NCBI GenBank assembly: GCA_026707145.1
Contig: JAPOXK010000005.1
Span: forward strand, 1 to 63,704
Direction of reading: 5' to 3'
DNA: 63,704 bases
DNA from: Chloroflexota bacterium
GTDB taxonomy: Bacteria; Chloroflexota; Dehalococcoidia; Bin125
Below the pieces are notes generated by a model that saw nothing but the letters and a program-made list of their open reading frames with translations, was not told where the DNA came from and ran no database searches. This document shows positions 43,987 through 52,075 of this stretch, piece by piece (the first letter of the stretch is position 1; every line of letters begins with the position of its first letter). A program made the position numbers and the translations under genes.

Positions 43987-43997
43987 TTTGCATGGAC

Positions 43998-44011
43998 AGA
44001 ACGTCCGTTCT
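43998..44011. promoter_or_regulatory. LexA-like palindrome (GAAC-N4-GTTC)
   Basis: AGAACGTCCGTTCT is a perfect palindrome around two bases and contains GAAC-GTCC-GTTC, which has the form of Gram-positive-type LexA operators. It lies 12 bases after purL and 230 bases before rplI, in the region that should carry the rplI-dnaB promoter. A binding role is inferred from the pattern only. Confidence 0.35.
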
Positions 44012-44061
44012 ATCGTTTTATTGAGGGTTCGGCGAGGAGGTCTTTGTCCCGCCGTCTCGGC

Positions 44062-44084
44062 CAGCCGGCTCCGGCTGTCTTTGT
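44062..44084 (+). terminator. Hairpin after purL
   Basis: CAGCC (44062-44066) and GGCTG (44073-44077) pair, with additional complementarity in the loop (CGG/CCG), followed by TCTTTGT. It lies about 75 bases after the purL stop. Confidence 0.45.
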
Positions 44085-44240
44085 GACAGAAGTACTAGGC
44101 TTGGCGACCGTTTCGCTTATACCGTGGATGGACGTGTCAACTCTCTGGAGTGGCGCGCTCATAAGCCATTATCGAGTTGGCTATCGGCCGCGGATCCGTC
44201 ACAACGGATCTGCGGCTCATCCGGACGCGGGAGGGTCGCG

Positions 44241-44801
44241 ATGAAGGTCGTGTTTCTGAAAGAGGTCGAGGGCTCTGGGCTCGTTGGAGAGGTCAAGGAG
44301 GTCAAGAACGGCTATGCGCGGAACTACCTTCTGCCTCGTGAGCTTGCGGCCCCGGCCACGAAAGCGGCGATCGAGCGAGCGACCAAGCTCGCTAAGTTAG
44401 ACGCCATCCGCCAAGAGAAGGCGGATGCGGCTGCCCGCCTGCTGGCCGAGCGCATCGACGGGGCCACCGTCGAGTTATCGGCCAAGGTTGGCGAGCAGGG
44501 TCGCCTCTTCGGATCAGTCACGGCGGCCGACATCGCGGCCCAGCTGAGCGAGCGAGTCGGCGCGAAGGTCGAGCACCGGCAGGTCCTGCTGGGGCAGGCG
44601 ATCAAGGCCATCGGGACGCAAGACGTGCGCGTCCGCTTCACGCGCAACGTCTCCGCGCATATCTCGGTGGAGGTCGTCTCCGACGAGAGTGAGCTGGCGG
44701 AGCCGCCGGACGCCGAGCAGGAAGTGCCGGCGGAGGAGACAGAGGACGAGAGCACAGAGGCCGCGGCTCCCGAGGAGGAGTCGCAGGTCGAGAGCGACTA
44801 A
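44241..44801 (+). CDS. rplI: 50S ribosomal protein L9
   Basis: A 186-residue bL9. The N-terminal domain 'MKVVFLKEVEGSGLVGEVKEVKNGYARNYLLP' (motif region) binds 23S rRNA; the long helix and the C-terminal domain 'GRLFGSVTAADIAAQL' follow. The last 35 residues are an acidic Glu-rich tail beyond the usual 148-150 residues. GGGAGGG is 5-6 bases before the ATG. It heads an operon with dnaB rather than with rpsF-ssb-rpsR, which are 6 kb away. Confidence 0.95.
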   Translation: MKVVFLKEVEGSGLVGEVKEVKNGYARNYLLPRELAAPATKAAIERATKLAKLDAIRQEKADAAARLLAERIDGATVELSAKVGEQGRLFGSVTAADIAAQLSERVGAKVEHRQVLLGQAIKAIGTQDVRVRFTRNVSAHISVEVVSDESELAEPPDAEQEVPAEETEDESTEAAAPEEESQVESD

Positions 44802-44837
44802 GGGGGCAGGCCTGCCTGAGCCCCCGCGGGGGTTCGG

Positions 44838-46256
44838 ATGGTCTTGGAGAAAGCCCCACCGAGCGACGTCGAAGCGGAAGCGACGGTCATCGCGGCTCTT
44901 CTGGTCGACGAGACGGCGCTGCCCCGCATCGCGGCGATCCTCAATCCCCGCGATTTCGCCGATGAACGCCACGCTTGGATGTACGAAGCGGCGCTCAAGA
45001 TCTGGGATCGCAGCGAGGCCGTCAATCAGGTCACGCTGGCGCACGAGCTGGGACGGAGCGGCAAGCTCGAGGAGGCGGGCGGGCTTGCCTACATCAGCCA
45101 GATCGTCGCCGATCTGCCCACCTCCGTCGGGGTGGAGCACGCGGCCCGCATTATCACGCGCGATGCGACCTATCGCCGGCTGATCGACGCCGCCGGCACC
45201 ATCGCCCGCATCGGCTACGACGGCGGTCCCAATCTCTCGGACGCGCTGGCCCGCTCCGAGAATCTGCTCCTGGACCTGCGCGGCGGGGAGCGCCTGCGCG
45301 ACTTCGTACCCCTGCGCGACCTCTTGGAGGAGTTCCTCGGCCCGCCTACGGATGAAGAAGCCGCCCGGCTGACCGAGCCGGCGCGCACGGGGTTCTCCGA
45401 TCTGGACACATTGCTCACGGGTCTCAAGCGATCGGATTTGGCGGTGCTGGCGGCCCGTCCCTCCGTCGGCAAGTCCGCCTTGGCCCTGGCCTTGGCGCGC
45501 AACCTGGCCTTGGGCCAACAGGGGAAGGTCGCCATCTTCAGTTTGGAGATGTCCGGCGAACAGGTGGCGAGCCGTTTGGTCTCCGCCGAGGCCAATGTCG
45601 ACTCCCAGCGACTGCCCTGGGGCCGCCACAGCGAAGCGGAAGAGGCGCGCATTAGCCGCGCGATCGGCAACCTTTCCCAAGCGGAGATCTACATTGACGA
45701 TACGCCCGGCCTCAACGTGGCCGAGCTGCGCGCCAAAGCGCGCCGCATCAAGATGGACGTCGGGCTGGACTTGCTGGTCGTCGACCACATTCAGCTGATG
45801 CACGCGGACTTCGGCCGAGAGGCCAACCGCGTCATGGAGATCAGCTATATCTCGCGCTCGCTCAAGGAGCTCGCGCGAGAGTTGCAGGTGCCTGTGCTTG
45901 CGGTCTCCCAGCTGTCGCGCGCCGTCGAGGCGCGCCAGCCGCACATCCCTATGCTCAGCGACCTCCGGGAGAGCGGCTCGATCGAGCAAGACGCCGACGT
46001 GGTGATCTTCATCTATCGCGAGGACATGTACGTGCAACGCGAGGAGTGGGAGGATCAGCATCCAGGAGAGCCCGGCTCGCACTATCCGGCGGGCGTCGCG
46101 CAGCTGATCGTAGCTAAGCATCGCAACGGCCCCACCGGCGTCGTCCATCTGCGCTTCGTCAAGAACATCGCCAAATTTGAAGATCTCCTGCTCCGCCAGG
46201 AGGAGGCCTCCCCACCCGACGCGGAGTGGAGCCTGGACGCGTTCTCCAATGACTGA
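44838..46256 (+). CDS. dnaB: Replicative DNA helicase DnaB
   Basis: A 472-residue hexameric helicase. The N-terminal DnaB domain begins 'PPSDVEAEATVIAALLVD'; the RecA-fold C-terminal domain has Walker A 'ARPSVGKSA' near residues 206-214, 'AIFSLEMSGEQVASRL', Walker B 'LLVVDHIQLM' and 'VSQLSRAVEARQ...LSDLRESGSIEQDAD' elements. It overlaps the DnaD-like gene by eight bases. The rplI-dnaB-DnaD-loader order makes this a primosome operon. Confidence 0.95.
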   Translation: MVLEKAPPSDVEAEATVIAALLVDETALPRIAAILNPRDFADERHAWMYEAALKIWDRSEAVNQVTLAHELGRSGKLEEAGGLAYISQIVADLPTSVGVEHAARIITRDATYRRLIDAAGTIARIGYDGGPNLSDALARSENLLLDLRGGERLRDFVPLRDLLEEFLGPPTDEEAARLTEPARTGFSDLDTLLTGLKRSDLAVLAARPSVGKSALALALARNLALGQQGKVAIFSLEMSGEQVASRLVSAEANVDSQRLPWGRHSEAEEARISRAIGNLSQAEIYIDDTPGLNVAELRAKARRIKMDVGLDLLVVDHIQLMHADFGREANRVMEISYISRSLKELARELQVPVLAVSQLSRAVEARQPHIPMLSDLRESGSIEQDADVVIFIYREDMYVQREEWEDQHPGEPGSHYPAGVAQLIVAKHRNGPTGVVHLRFVKNIAKFEDLLLRQEEASPPDAEWSLDAFSND

Positions 46257-46989
46257 TCAAACCGATCCCCACGCGTCCACCGCCGCCGCTTACCCGGGGT
46301 TCCCGTCCTCGGCCAAGAACGTGGCCATTCCCGCGGCGCTGCTCTCCACGCTGGTTCCGGCGATGGACGATCCGGCCGAGCTGTTGGTCTCCCTGTACGC
46401 CATCGCCGCCGTACAGCGCTTGCGGCGCTTTCCCCGGCTGCTCGACGTAGATCTCCTTGCTGCCGAGCGGCCGCTCGTCGACGCCCTGGCCCGCATGCTG
46501 TCCGTATCCGATGCGGCAGAAGTTGCGGCCGCGTTCAAGCGCGGCGTCGACGCCGCAGTTGAACGCGGGGTGCTGCTCCGAGTCGACGGCGCAGGAGCCG
46601 ACCGCCCTCGCGCGTACCTCACCGTCAATACTGCGGCGGAGCGCCGCACGATCGAGCGGGTGCGCCGCGGCGAGCTGGCGAACGGTCCGGCGCTCGCTCC
46701 CTATGCGCCCGCTCCCCGCCGTGCGCGCAGCATCTTTACGATCTATGAAGAGACCGTGGGGCCGATCACGCCCCAAATCGCGGAGGAGCTCGTCGAGGCG
46801 GAGGCGCTCTACCCCTGGGAGTGGATCAACGATGCGTTCCGTGAGGCCGCGGAGCTGAACAAACGGAGCTGGCGCTACATCGGCCGCATCTTGGAGCGCT
46901 GGCAGAGTGAAGGACGGGACGATGAGGCGCTTGGGCGACATTCTGGCCGCTGGCGCGATTCCGAGTACGGGCACCTCATCCGGCGCTGA
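46249..46989 (+). CDS. DnaD-like primosome/replication protein
   Basis: A 246-residue protein with a winged-helix-like N-terminal half ('PAELLVSLYAIAAVQRLRRFPRLLDVDLLA') and a DnaD-type C-terminal domain: 'IFTIYEETVGPITPQIAEELVEAEALYPWEWINDAF' (motif region) and 'AAELNKRSWRYIGRILERW', close to the DnaD/DnaB2 'YxxxIxxxW' consensus. Such proteins help load the helicase. ATG 46249 overlaps the dnaB stop, and the end overlaps the loader gene by about 68 bases. Confidence 0.82.
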   Translation: MTDQTDPHASTAAAYPGFPSSAKNVAIPAALLSTLVPAMDDPAELLVSLYAIAAVQRLRRFPRLLDVDLLAAERPLVDALARMLSVSDAAEVAAAFKRGVDAAVERGVLLRVDGAGADRPRAYLTVNTAAERRTIERVRRGELANGPALAPYAPAPRRARSIFTIYEETVGPITPQIAEELVEAEALYPWEWINDAFREAAELNKRSWRYIGRILERWQSEGRDDEALGRHSGRWRDSEYGHLIRR

Positions 46990-48301
46990 GACGCCGCCGG
47001 AGATGTCGCTTGTCCCGCGTTGCAGGGAGTGCAACGACGCTGGCTTCGTACGGCGCGATCTGCCCCCCGGGCATGAGGATTTCGGCCGCGCCATTCCCTG
47101 TCGCTGCGCGCAGGACGAGGCCCGCGACGAGCAGGCGGCGCGACTTCAGCGCTACAGCAACCTGGGACCGCTTGCCGGCATCCGTTTTGGCGGGCTGTCG
47201 GCGGAGCGCTCCGCCGCGTTCGCGGAAGCGGCGCGCGCGGCGGCCGCCTTCGCGGAGGCGCCGCAGGGATGGCTCGCGTTCTGGGGCGCGACCGGCGGCG
47301 GCAAGACGTCGCTTGCTGCCGCGATCGCGAACGAGCGCATCGCCGCCGGGCTTCCGGCCTTGTACACGGTCGTGCCCGATCTGCTCGACCATCTGCGGGC
47401 GGCCTACGGCGCGAGCTCCGGCTTGCCCTACCCCGCCTTGTTCGAGCAGGTGCGAAGCGCCCCCTTGCTCATCCTCGACGACCTCGACGCAGGCAACCCC
47501 ACGGAGTGGGCGCGTGAGAAGCTATTCCAGCTCCTGAATCACCGCCGCCAGGCCGAGCTGCCGACGGTGATCACCACGACGTCGCCGGCCGCGTCGCTGC
47601 CGGAATGGATCGCCCGCTGGCTCGAGGCGCCGATGGTCCAGAAGCTGCCCATTGAGGCTCCCAAGGTTGGTACGTACGCGCAGATCGGTGGGGCGAGCCG
47701 CGACGTCCTCGATCAGATGAGCTTCGACACGTTCAGTCCGAAGGGCCGGGGCCGTCTGACCTCGGCACAAGCGACCAATCTTCAAGCCGCGCTGCGCATG
47801 GCCCGCGCCTATGCCGATAAGCCGGAGGGCTGGATCGTCTTCACGGGGGACACCGGCCGGGGCAAGACGCACTTGGCCGCCGCGATCGCGCGCCGGCGCC
47901 TCCAGGCGGGCGACGGCGTCTACTTCGCCGTCGTCCCGGACCTGCTCGACCACCTGCGCTCCTCATACAATCCCGCGCGCGGGGATGGCTACGACGCGCT
48001 CTTCGATCGCGTGCGCAATGCGGGCCTCCTCATCCTGGACGATCTCGGCGCGCACAGCACCACGCCGTGGGCGGAGGAGAAGCTCTACCAGATCTTCGCC
48101 TATCGCTACCTGCAGCGGCTCCCCACCGTCGTCACCACGAACGCCGATCTTCTGGATCGCGAAGCCTTGCCCGACCGGATTGCCTCGCGTCTCATGGATG
48201 CCGGCATCGCGAACGTCTTCGCGATCGAAGCGCCCGATTTCCGCAGCGGCCGCAAGCCCCGCGACGGCACGCCGAGCAAGGCGCGGAGACGCCGCTGGTA
48301 G
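46922..48301 (+). CDS. DnaI/DnaC-type helicase loader with two AAA+ modules
   Basis: A 459-residue protein, where ordinary loaders have 250-330. A DnaI-like zinc module (Cys34, 37, 60, 62) is followed by AAA+ module 1: Walker A GATGGGKT at 122-129 and Walker B LLILDD at 182-187. AAA+ module 2 has GDTGRGKT at 309-316 and LLILDD at 369-374. Both contain 'VPDLLDHLR' at the same distance from Walker A, so one arose from the other. Module 2 keeps sensor 1 Asn ('TTNADLL') and 'RIASRLMDA'; module 1 has Thr-rich 'TTTSPAA' and may be altered. ATG 46922 is preferred over GTG 46907. Confidence 0.88.
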   Translation: MRRLGDILAAGAIPSTGTSSGAETPPEMSLVPRCRECNDAGFVRRDLPPGHEDFGRAIPCRCAQDEARDEQAARLQRYSNLGPLAGIRFGGLSAERSAAFAEAARAAAAFAEAPQGWLAFWGATGGGKTSLAAAIANERIAAGLPALYTVVPDLLDHLRAAYGASSGLPYPALFEQVRSAPLLILDDLDAGNPTEWAREKLFQLLNHRRQAELPTVITTTSPAASLPEWIARWLEAPMVQKLPIEAPKVGTYAQIGGASRDVLDQMSFDTFSPKGRGRLTSAQATNLQAALRMARAYADKPEGWIVFTGDTGRGKTHLAAAIARRRLQAGDGVYFAVVPDLLDHLRSSYNPARGDGYDALFDRVRNAGLLILDDLGAHSTTPWAEEKLYQIFAYRYLQRLPTVVTTNADLLDREALPDRIASRLMDAGIANVFAIEAPDFRSGRKPRDGTPSKARRRRW

Positions 48302-48322
48302 ACGCTCCCGTCGGGGCCCCGG

Positions 48323-49036
48323 CTACGGCGCCGAGGACTCCGGGCTTGGGGCCGCTTCATCGCGCGGCGTCAGACTCCCCTCCACCCAGTGCTCTCCGTC
48401 CGTCCAGACCTCTTTCTTCCAGATGGGGACGATCGCCTTGAGCCGGTCGATGCCGTACTGACAGGCCGCGATCGCGTCACCACGGTGCGGAGCCGATACG
48501 GCCACCGCCACGCTCGCTTCCCCGATGGCGAGCCGTCCGATGCGATGGTGCATCGCGATCTCGTGGATGTCCCAGCGCTCCCGTGCCTCGGACGCGATCT
48601 GGCGCATCACTTTCGTCGCCATCGCCGGATAGGCGTCGTACTCCAGGTGATCGACGTCGCGCCCCTGATTGGTGTTGCGCACGACGCCCACGAAGATCGA
48701 TAGGGCCCCGCTGGCGTCCCGGTGCACTAGTCGCTGGATCGCCGGCACATCGAGGGGCGCTTCCGTGATCCGAAAGAGCTCTGCCGCCGCGCCGCCGCTC
48801 ACCGGCGGGATCAGCGCCACCTCGTCGCCGGGTCGGATCAGATGGTCCGGCCGAACGTATTCCGCGTTCACGGCGAAGACCACCGACTCGCGCAGCGGGC
48901 TCAGGGTCGGGAAGCGCTCGAACACCGCCGCTCCCAGGTCGCCCGCGGTGATCGACGGCGGCAGCTGCGAGAGGGCGACCTCCCGCACCCCGGCCGTTTC
49001 CGCGAGGCTCGCATACAGCCGTACCGTGACATCCAT
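48323..49036 (-). CDS. MoaD-MoaE fusion (MoaX-type molybdopterin synthase)
   Basis: A 237-residue fusion of the two molybdopterin synthase subunits. The MoaD part ends 'ALIPPVSGG' with the diglycine at residues 81-82 and runs straight into MoaE, which has 'FVGVVRNTNQGRDVDHLEYDAY', 'HHRIGRLAIGEASV' and the active-site 'IVPIWKKEVWTDGEHW'. Mycobacterial MoaX has the same plan and is known to be cut after its internal GG. A TACACT -10 box (complement of 49044-49049) lies seven bases before the ATG. It is divergent from comF. Confidence 0.92.
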   Translation of the reverse strand: MDVTVRLYASLAETAGVREVALSQLPPSITAGDLGAAVFERFPTLSPLRESVVFAVNAEYVRPDHLIRPGDEVALIPPVSGGAAAELFRITEAPLDVPAIQRLVHRDASGALSIFVGVVRNTNQGRDVDHLEYDAYPAMATKVMRQIASEARERWDIHEIAMHHRIGRLAIGEASVAVAVSAPHRGDAIAACQYGIDRLKAIVPIWKKEVWTDGEHWVEGSLTPRDEAAPSPESSAP

Positions 49037-49043
49037 ATCCGGC

Positions 49044-49049
49044 AGTGTA
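49044..49049 (-). promoter_or_regulatory. -10 box for a leaderless moaD-moaE transcript
   Basis: On the minus strand this reads TACACT (four of six to TATAAT), seven bases before the ATG at 49036. No -35 was identified. A short inverted repeat, ACCGT at 49049-49053 and ACGGT at 49062-49066, lies between this gene and comF. Confidence 0.4.
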
Positions 49050-49081
49050 CCGTTTCCCCGGACGGTAACCGTGAGGCGGCC

Positions 49082-49774
49082 ATGCGTGTTCCCCTGCACC
49101 GAGCGCGTTTCGATCTCCCGTCGGCCGGGCAGGCGCGCGATGCACTGCTCGACCTCTTCTTCCCGCCGCGTTGCGTCGTTTGCGATCAGTGAGGCGTCCA
49201 TCTCTGCGATGCTTGTCTGGCGAAGTTCCCCCGCGCCGCGCCTTCGGCAAGCTGGCGGACCGGCGGCCTGAGCGAGCCTTCCGCTTTCCGTTCCCGGCGC
49301 GCGGCGTTCATCTACGTTGGAGGCGTCCGGGAGGCGATCTTGGCGCTGAAGTACGAGGGCAAAACGGCGGTGGCCGGTCCGCTCATCGCGGCGGCCGACG
49401 TCAGCGCCATCCCCGACGATGTGGACCAGCTTGTGGCCGTCCCGATGCACAAGCGCCGTCGGCGCCTGCGCGGCTTCAACCAGACGGATCTAATCGTGCG
49501 GCGTCTGGCGGCGCGCCTTGAGCGCCCAGTCGCGAAAAGCGCACTCCGCCGGACCAGAGCCACGGCGCCGCAAGCACGGCAGCCTGATTGGGAGGCCCGG
49601 CGCCGCAACGTAGCCGGCGCTTTCGCGGCCTCCCCGCGGCATGCCGGCGGCCGCCGGTTCTTGCTGGTCGACGATGTCACGACTTCGGGCGCGACGTTCG
49701 ATTCCTGCGCGCAAGCGCTCCTAGAGGCCGGGGCCGAATCTGTCGACGCCTGGGCCGTCGCGCGGGGAGGCTAG
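49082..49774 (+). pseudogene. comF-like phosphoribosyltransferase gene interrupted by an in-frame TGA
   Basis: One continuous frame encodes a ComF protein, but codon 37 is TGA (49190-49192). Before it: 'LLDLFFPPRCVVCDQ'; after it: 'GVHLCDACLAKF', so the stop sits between the two cysteine pairs of the zinc ribbon. The PRTase part is otherwise intact ('AILALKYEG', 'AVPMHKRRRRLRGFNQTD', 'LRRTRATAPQARQ', 'LLVDDVTTSGATF'). ComF helps DNA uptake during transformation. A second part starting at a later GTG or TTG may be made alone. This could be a decayed gene, a sequencing error or readthrough. Confidence 0.75.
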
Positions 49775-49815
49775 TGACTAGTTAATCGTTAATCGCATCT
49801 CGTCGACGGCGTCGT

Positions 49816-49821
49816 TAGAGT
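49816..49821 (+). promoter_or_regulatory. -10 box for a leaderless glyA transcript
   Basis: TAGAGT (four of six to TATAAT) ends six bases before the glyA ATG at 49828, with no Shine-Dalgarno. Two head-to-tail GTTAATC copies (49781-49787 and 49788-49794) lie upstream in an AT-richer stretch and may be part of the control region. Confidence 0.4.
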
Positions 49822-49827
49822 GGACAT

Positions 49828-51090
49828 ATGGTGCTAACGCGCGCGAGCGAACTGCTGATCTCCGCAGATGCGGAGGTCGCCACGGCCTTGGATCGCGAGG
49901 CCGCGCGGCAGCGCGACACCTTGGAGATGATCGCCTCCGAGAATTACACGAGTCCCGCAGTGCTGGCGGCGATGGGATCGATCCTGACCAATAAGTACGC
50001 CGAGGGGTACCCCGGCAAGCGCTACTACGGCGGCTGCGACTTCGTCGACGAGATCGAGACGCTCGCCGTCGAACGGGCCAAGGAGCTCTTCGGCGCCGAG
50101 CACGTCAACGTGCAGCCGCATTCCGGGGCCCAGGCCAACCTCGCCGCGTACTACGCCGTGCTCGAGCCGGGGGATACCGCGCTCGGCATGGAGCTCAGCC
50201 ACGGCGGCCACCTCACCCACGGCTTGCGCGTCAATTTTTCCGGCCGCTGGTTCAACTTCGTGTCCTACGGCGTCGACCCGGAAACCGAGCGGATCGACTA
50301 CGACGCCATGGCCGCCGCCGCCCGGGAACACCGCCCCAAAGCGATCGTGATCGGCGCGACCGCCTATCCGCGCCAGTACGACTTCGCCCGTACCGCCGAG
50401 GTGGCGGCAAGCGTGGGCGCCACCGTGATCGCCGACATGGCGCACGTCGCGGGGCTCGTGGCGGCGGGACTGCATCCCAGCCCGGTTGGGAAGGCGGCCA
50501 TCATCACCTCCACTGCGCACAAGACGCTGCGCGGCCCGCGATCGGCCTTCATCCTCACCGATGCCGAAATGGCGACGCCGATCGATCGTGCGGTCTTTCC
50601 CGGAACCTCCGGCGGCCCGCACATGCACACGATCGCGGGCAAGGCGGTCGCTTTCCGTGAGGCCGCCTCGGCGGATTTTCGCCGCTACGCCGCCGCCGTG
50701 ATCGAGAACGCCCAGACCCTGGGCGAGGGATTGCGCGCGGCGGGGCTTCGTCTCGTTTCGGGCGGCACGGACAACCACCTGCTCGTGGTCGATGTGGGCG
50801 TTCGCGGTTACACGGGCAAGGCGGTGGAGACGGCCCTCGACGCCGCCGGCATCACCGTGAACAAGAATACGATCCCCTTTGACCAACGGAAGCCCACCGT
50901 GACCAGCGGCATCCGCATCGGCACGCCTGCTCTGACCACCCGTGGAATGGGACCCGAGGAGATGCGCCTAGTTGCCGGGCTGATCGGGCGGGTCCTGGAC
51001 GACATTGAAGACACCGCGGCACAGCGAGCCGTGCGGGCGAAGGTGAGTGAGCTGGTCCAGCGTTTTCCCGTGCCGGGTATTGTGTCCTGA
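49828..51090 (+). CDS. glyA: Serine hydroxymethyltransferase
   Basis: A 420-residue PLP enzyme converting serine and tetrahydrofolate to glycine and methylene-tetrahydrofolate. '[20 protein letters not shown]', '[15 protein letters not shown]', 'SHGGHLTHG', '[12 protein letters not shown]' and the PLP-Lys segment '[13 protein letters not shown]' are all present. Length is normal. It stands alone between comF and the rpsF operon. Confidence 0.96.
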   Translation: MVLTRASELLISADAEVATALDREAARQRDTLEMIASENYTSPAVLAAMGSILTNKYAEGYPGKRYYGGCDFVDEIETLAVERAKELFGAEHVNVQPHSGAQANLAAYYAVLEPGDTALGMELSHGGHLTHGLRVNFSGRWFNFVSYGVDPETERIDYDAMAAAAREHRPKAIVIGATAYPRQYDFARTAEVAASVGATVIADMAHVAGLVAAGLHPSPVGKAAIITSTAHKTLRGPRSAFILTDAEMATPIDRAVFPGTSGGPHMHTIAGKAVAFREAASADFRRYAAAVIENAQTLGEGLRAAGLRLVSGGTDNHLLVVDVGVRGYTGKAVETALDAAGITVNKNTIPFDQRKPTVTSGIRIGTPALTTRGMGPEEMRLVAGLIGRVLDDIEDTAAQRAVRAKVSELVQRFPVPGIVS

Positions 51091-51185
51091 CGGTGCCGCC
51101 AAGCCGTGGCTGGGCCCGTCGAGCGGCCTCCGGAGTGATGACTGTGGAACGGACGCTGCGTGGCGCTGGTGGCAGGTGCCCCCGC

Positions 51186-51191
51186 TATAAT
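51186..51191 (+). promoter_or_regulatory. -10 box of the rpsF-ssb-rpsR operon
   Basis: A perfect TATAAT lies 71 bases before the rpsF start. No strong -35 is present at the usual spacing. Confidence 0.55.
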
Positions 51192-51217
51192 CCCTAAACG
51201 ACCCTGAACTAACGAAT

Positions 51218-51247
51218 CCCTCAGCCATCCGGCCAGGATGCTACGGG
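51218..51247 (+). promoter_or_regulatory. Possible S6:S18 autoregulatory leader hairpin
   Basis: In the rpsF leader CCC (51218-51220) pairs with GGG (51245-51247) and CATCC (51226-51230) with GGATG (51236-51240), with an internal loop between and CCG at the apical loop. Known S6:S18 leaders are hairpins with a CCG element that mimics the 16S rRNA site. The match is by shape only. Confidence 0.3.
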
Positions 51248-51262
51248 AAGCTAGGAAGCCGC

Positions 51263-51577
51263 TTGGCCCACGATCACGAGCTCATGGTTCTTTACCACCC
51301 GCTGGGTGAGGAAGCGGAGCTTTCCACCAAGATGGACGGCCTGCGTTCCCTGATCGCGTCCCAAGGGCATGCTGTCTCGGACGTTTTCCACTGGGGAAGG
51401 CGGCGCTTGGCCTATCCGATCAAGCGGCAGTTCGAGGCGGACTACGTGATCGCCGAATTCTCCAGCGACGGCGATCACGCCGAGATCGAGCGATCGCTCA
51501 ACATCGACGAGTCGGTGCTGCGCCATCTTTTGATCCGTCGCGACTCGGACGGAGTCGTTGTCAGTAGCGACGCCTAG
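51263..51577 (+). CDS. rpsF: 30S ribosomal protein S6
   Basis: A 104-residue bS6. 'HELMVLYHPLGEEAEL' begins the fold; 'VFHWGRRRLAYPIKRQFEADYVIAEF' (motif region) is the rRNA- and S18-contact part. The start is TTG 51263 with AGGA six bases upstream. It is followed by ssb and rpsR, the classic order. Confidence 0.95.
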   Translation: MAHDHELMVLYHPLGEEAELSTKMDGLRSLIASQGHAVSDVFHWGRRRLAYPIKRQFEADYVIAEFSSDGDHAEIERSLNIDESVLRHLLIRRDSDGVVVSSDA

Positions 51578-51607
51578 CCACGGCGGCGGCGAGCAGAGGA
51601 GGCTCTC

Positions 51608-52033
51608 ATGGCGGCTGGCCTCAACAAAGTGATGATCATCGGCAACTTGGGCGCCGATCCGGAGATGAGCTATACCGCCAACGGCACGGCGCGCACCAGG
51701 ATGAGCGTCGCGGTTAATCGCAATTACACGACTCGCGACGGCGAGCGGCGCGAGGAGACCGAATGGTTCAACGTCGTGGCGTGGGACAAGCTTGGCGAAA
51801 ACGTCGCCCAATATCTCACCAAGGGGCGCCGCGTCTTCGTCGAAGGGCGCTTGCAAACGCGCCAGTACGACGACAAGGAGGGGCAGCGCCGCTACTTCAC
51901 CGAGGTTATCGCGCGAGACATCCAATTCCTCGATAGTGCGCAAGGTAGTGCGCAGGGCGTTCCCTTCGCCGATGAGCCTCCCCCGGTGGCGTACGGTGAT
52001 CAGGTCGCCCCGGACGACCTGCCCTTCGAGTGA
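51608..52033 (+). CDS. ssb: Single-stranded DNA-binding protein
   Basis: A 141-residue SSB. The OB fold has 'LNKVMIIGNLGADPEM', 'VAVNRNYTTRDGERREETEWF' (motif region) and 'VFVEGRLQTRQYDD'. The C-terminus ends in the acidic interaction tip 'DDLPFE'. The linker is short. AGGAGG precedes the ATG. Confidence 0.96.
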   Translation: MAAGLNKVMIIGNLGADPEMSYTANGTARTRMSVAVNRNYTTRDGERREETEWFNVVAWDKLGENVAQYLTKGRRVFVEGRLQTRQYDDKEGQRRYFTEVIARDIQFLDSAQGSAQGVPFADEPPPVAYGDQVAPDDLPFE

Positions 52034-52075
52034 GGGCATCCCTCTTGCGAAAGGTTCTGAAAGAGTGGCATCGCC

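Noticed and set aside
44044-44244. A 66-codon frame before rplI with GAGGAGG upstream
   Set aside because: The ribosome site is only three bases from the TTG, the product has no recognisable features, and the frame runs over the rplI ribosome site and start.
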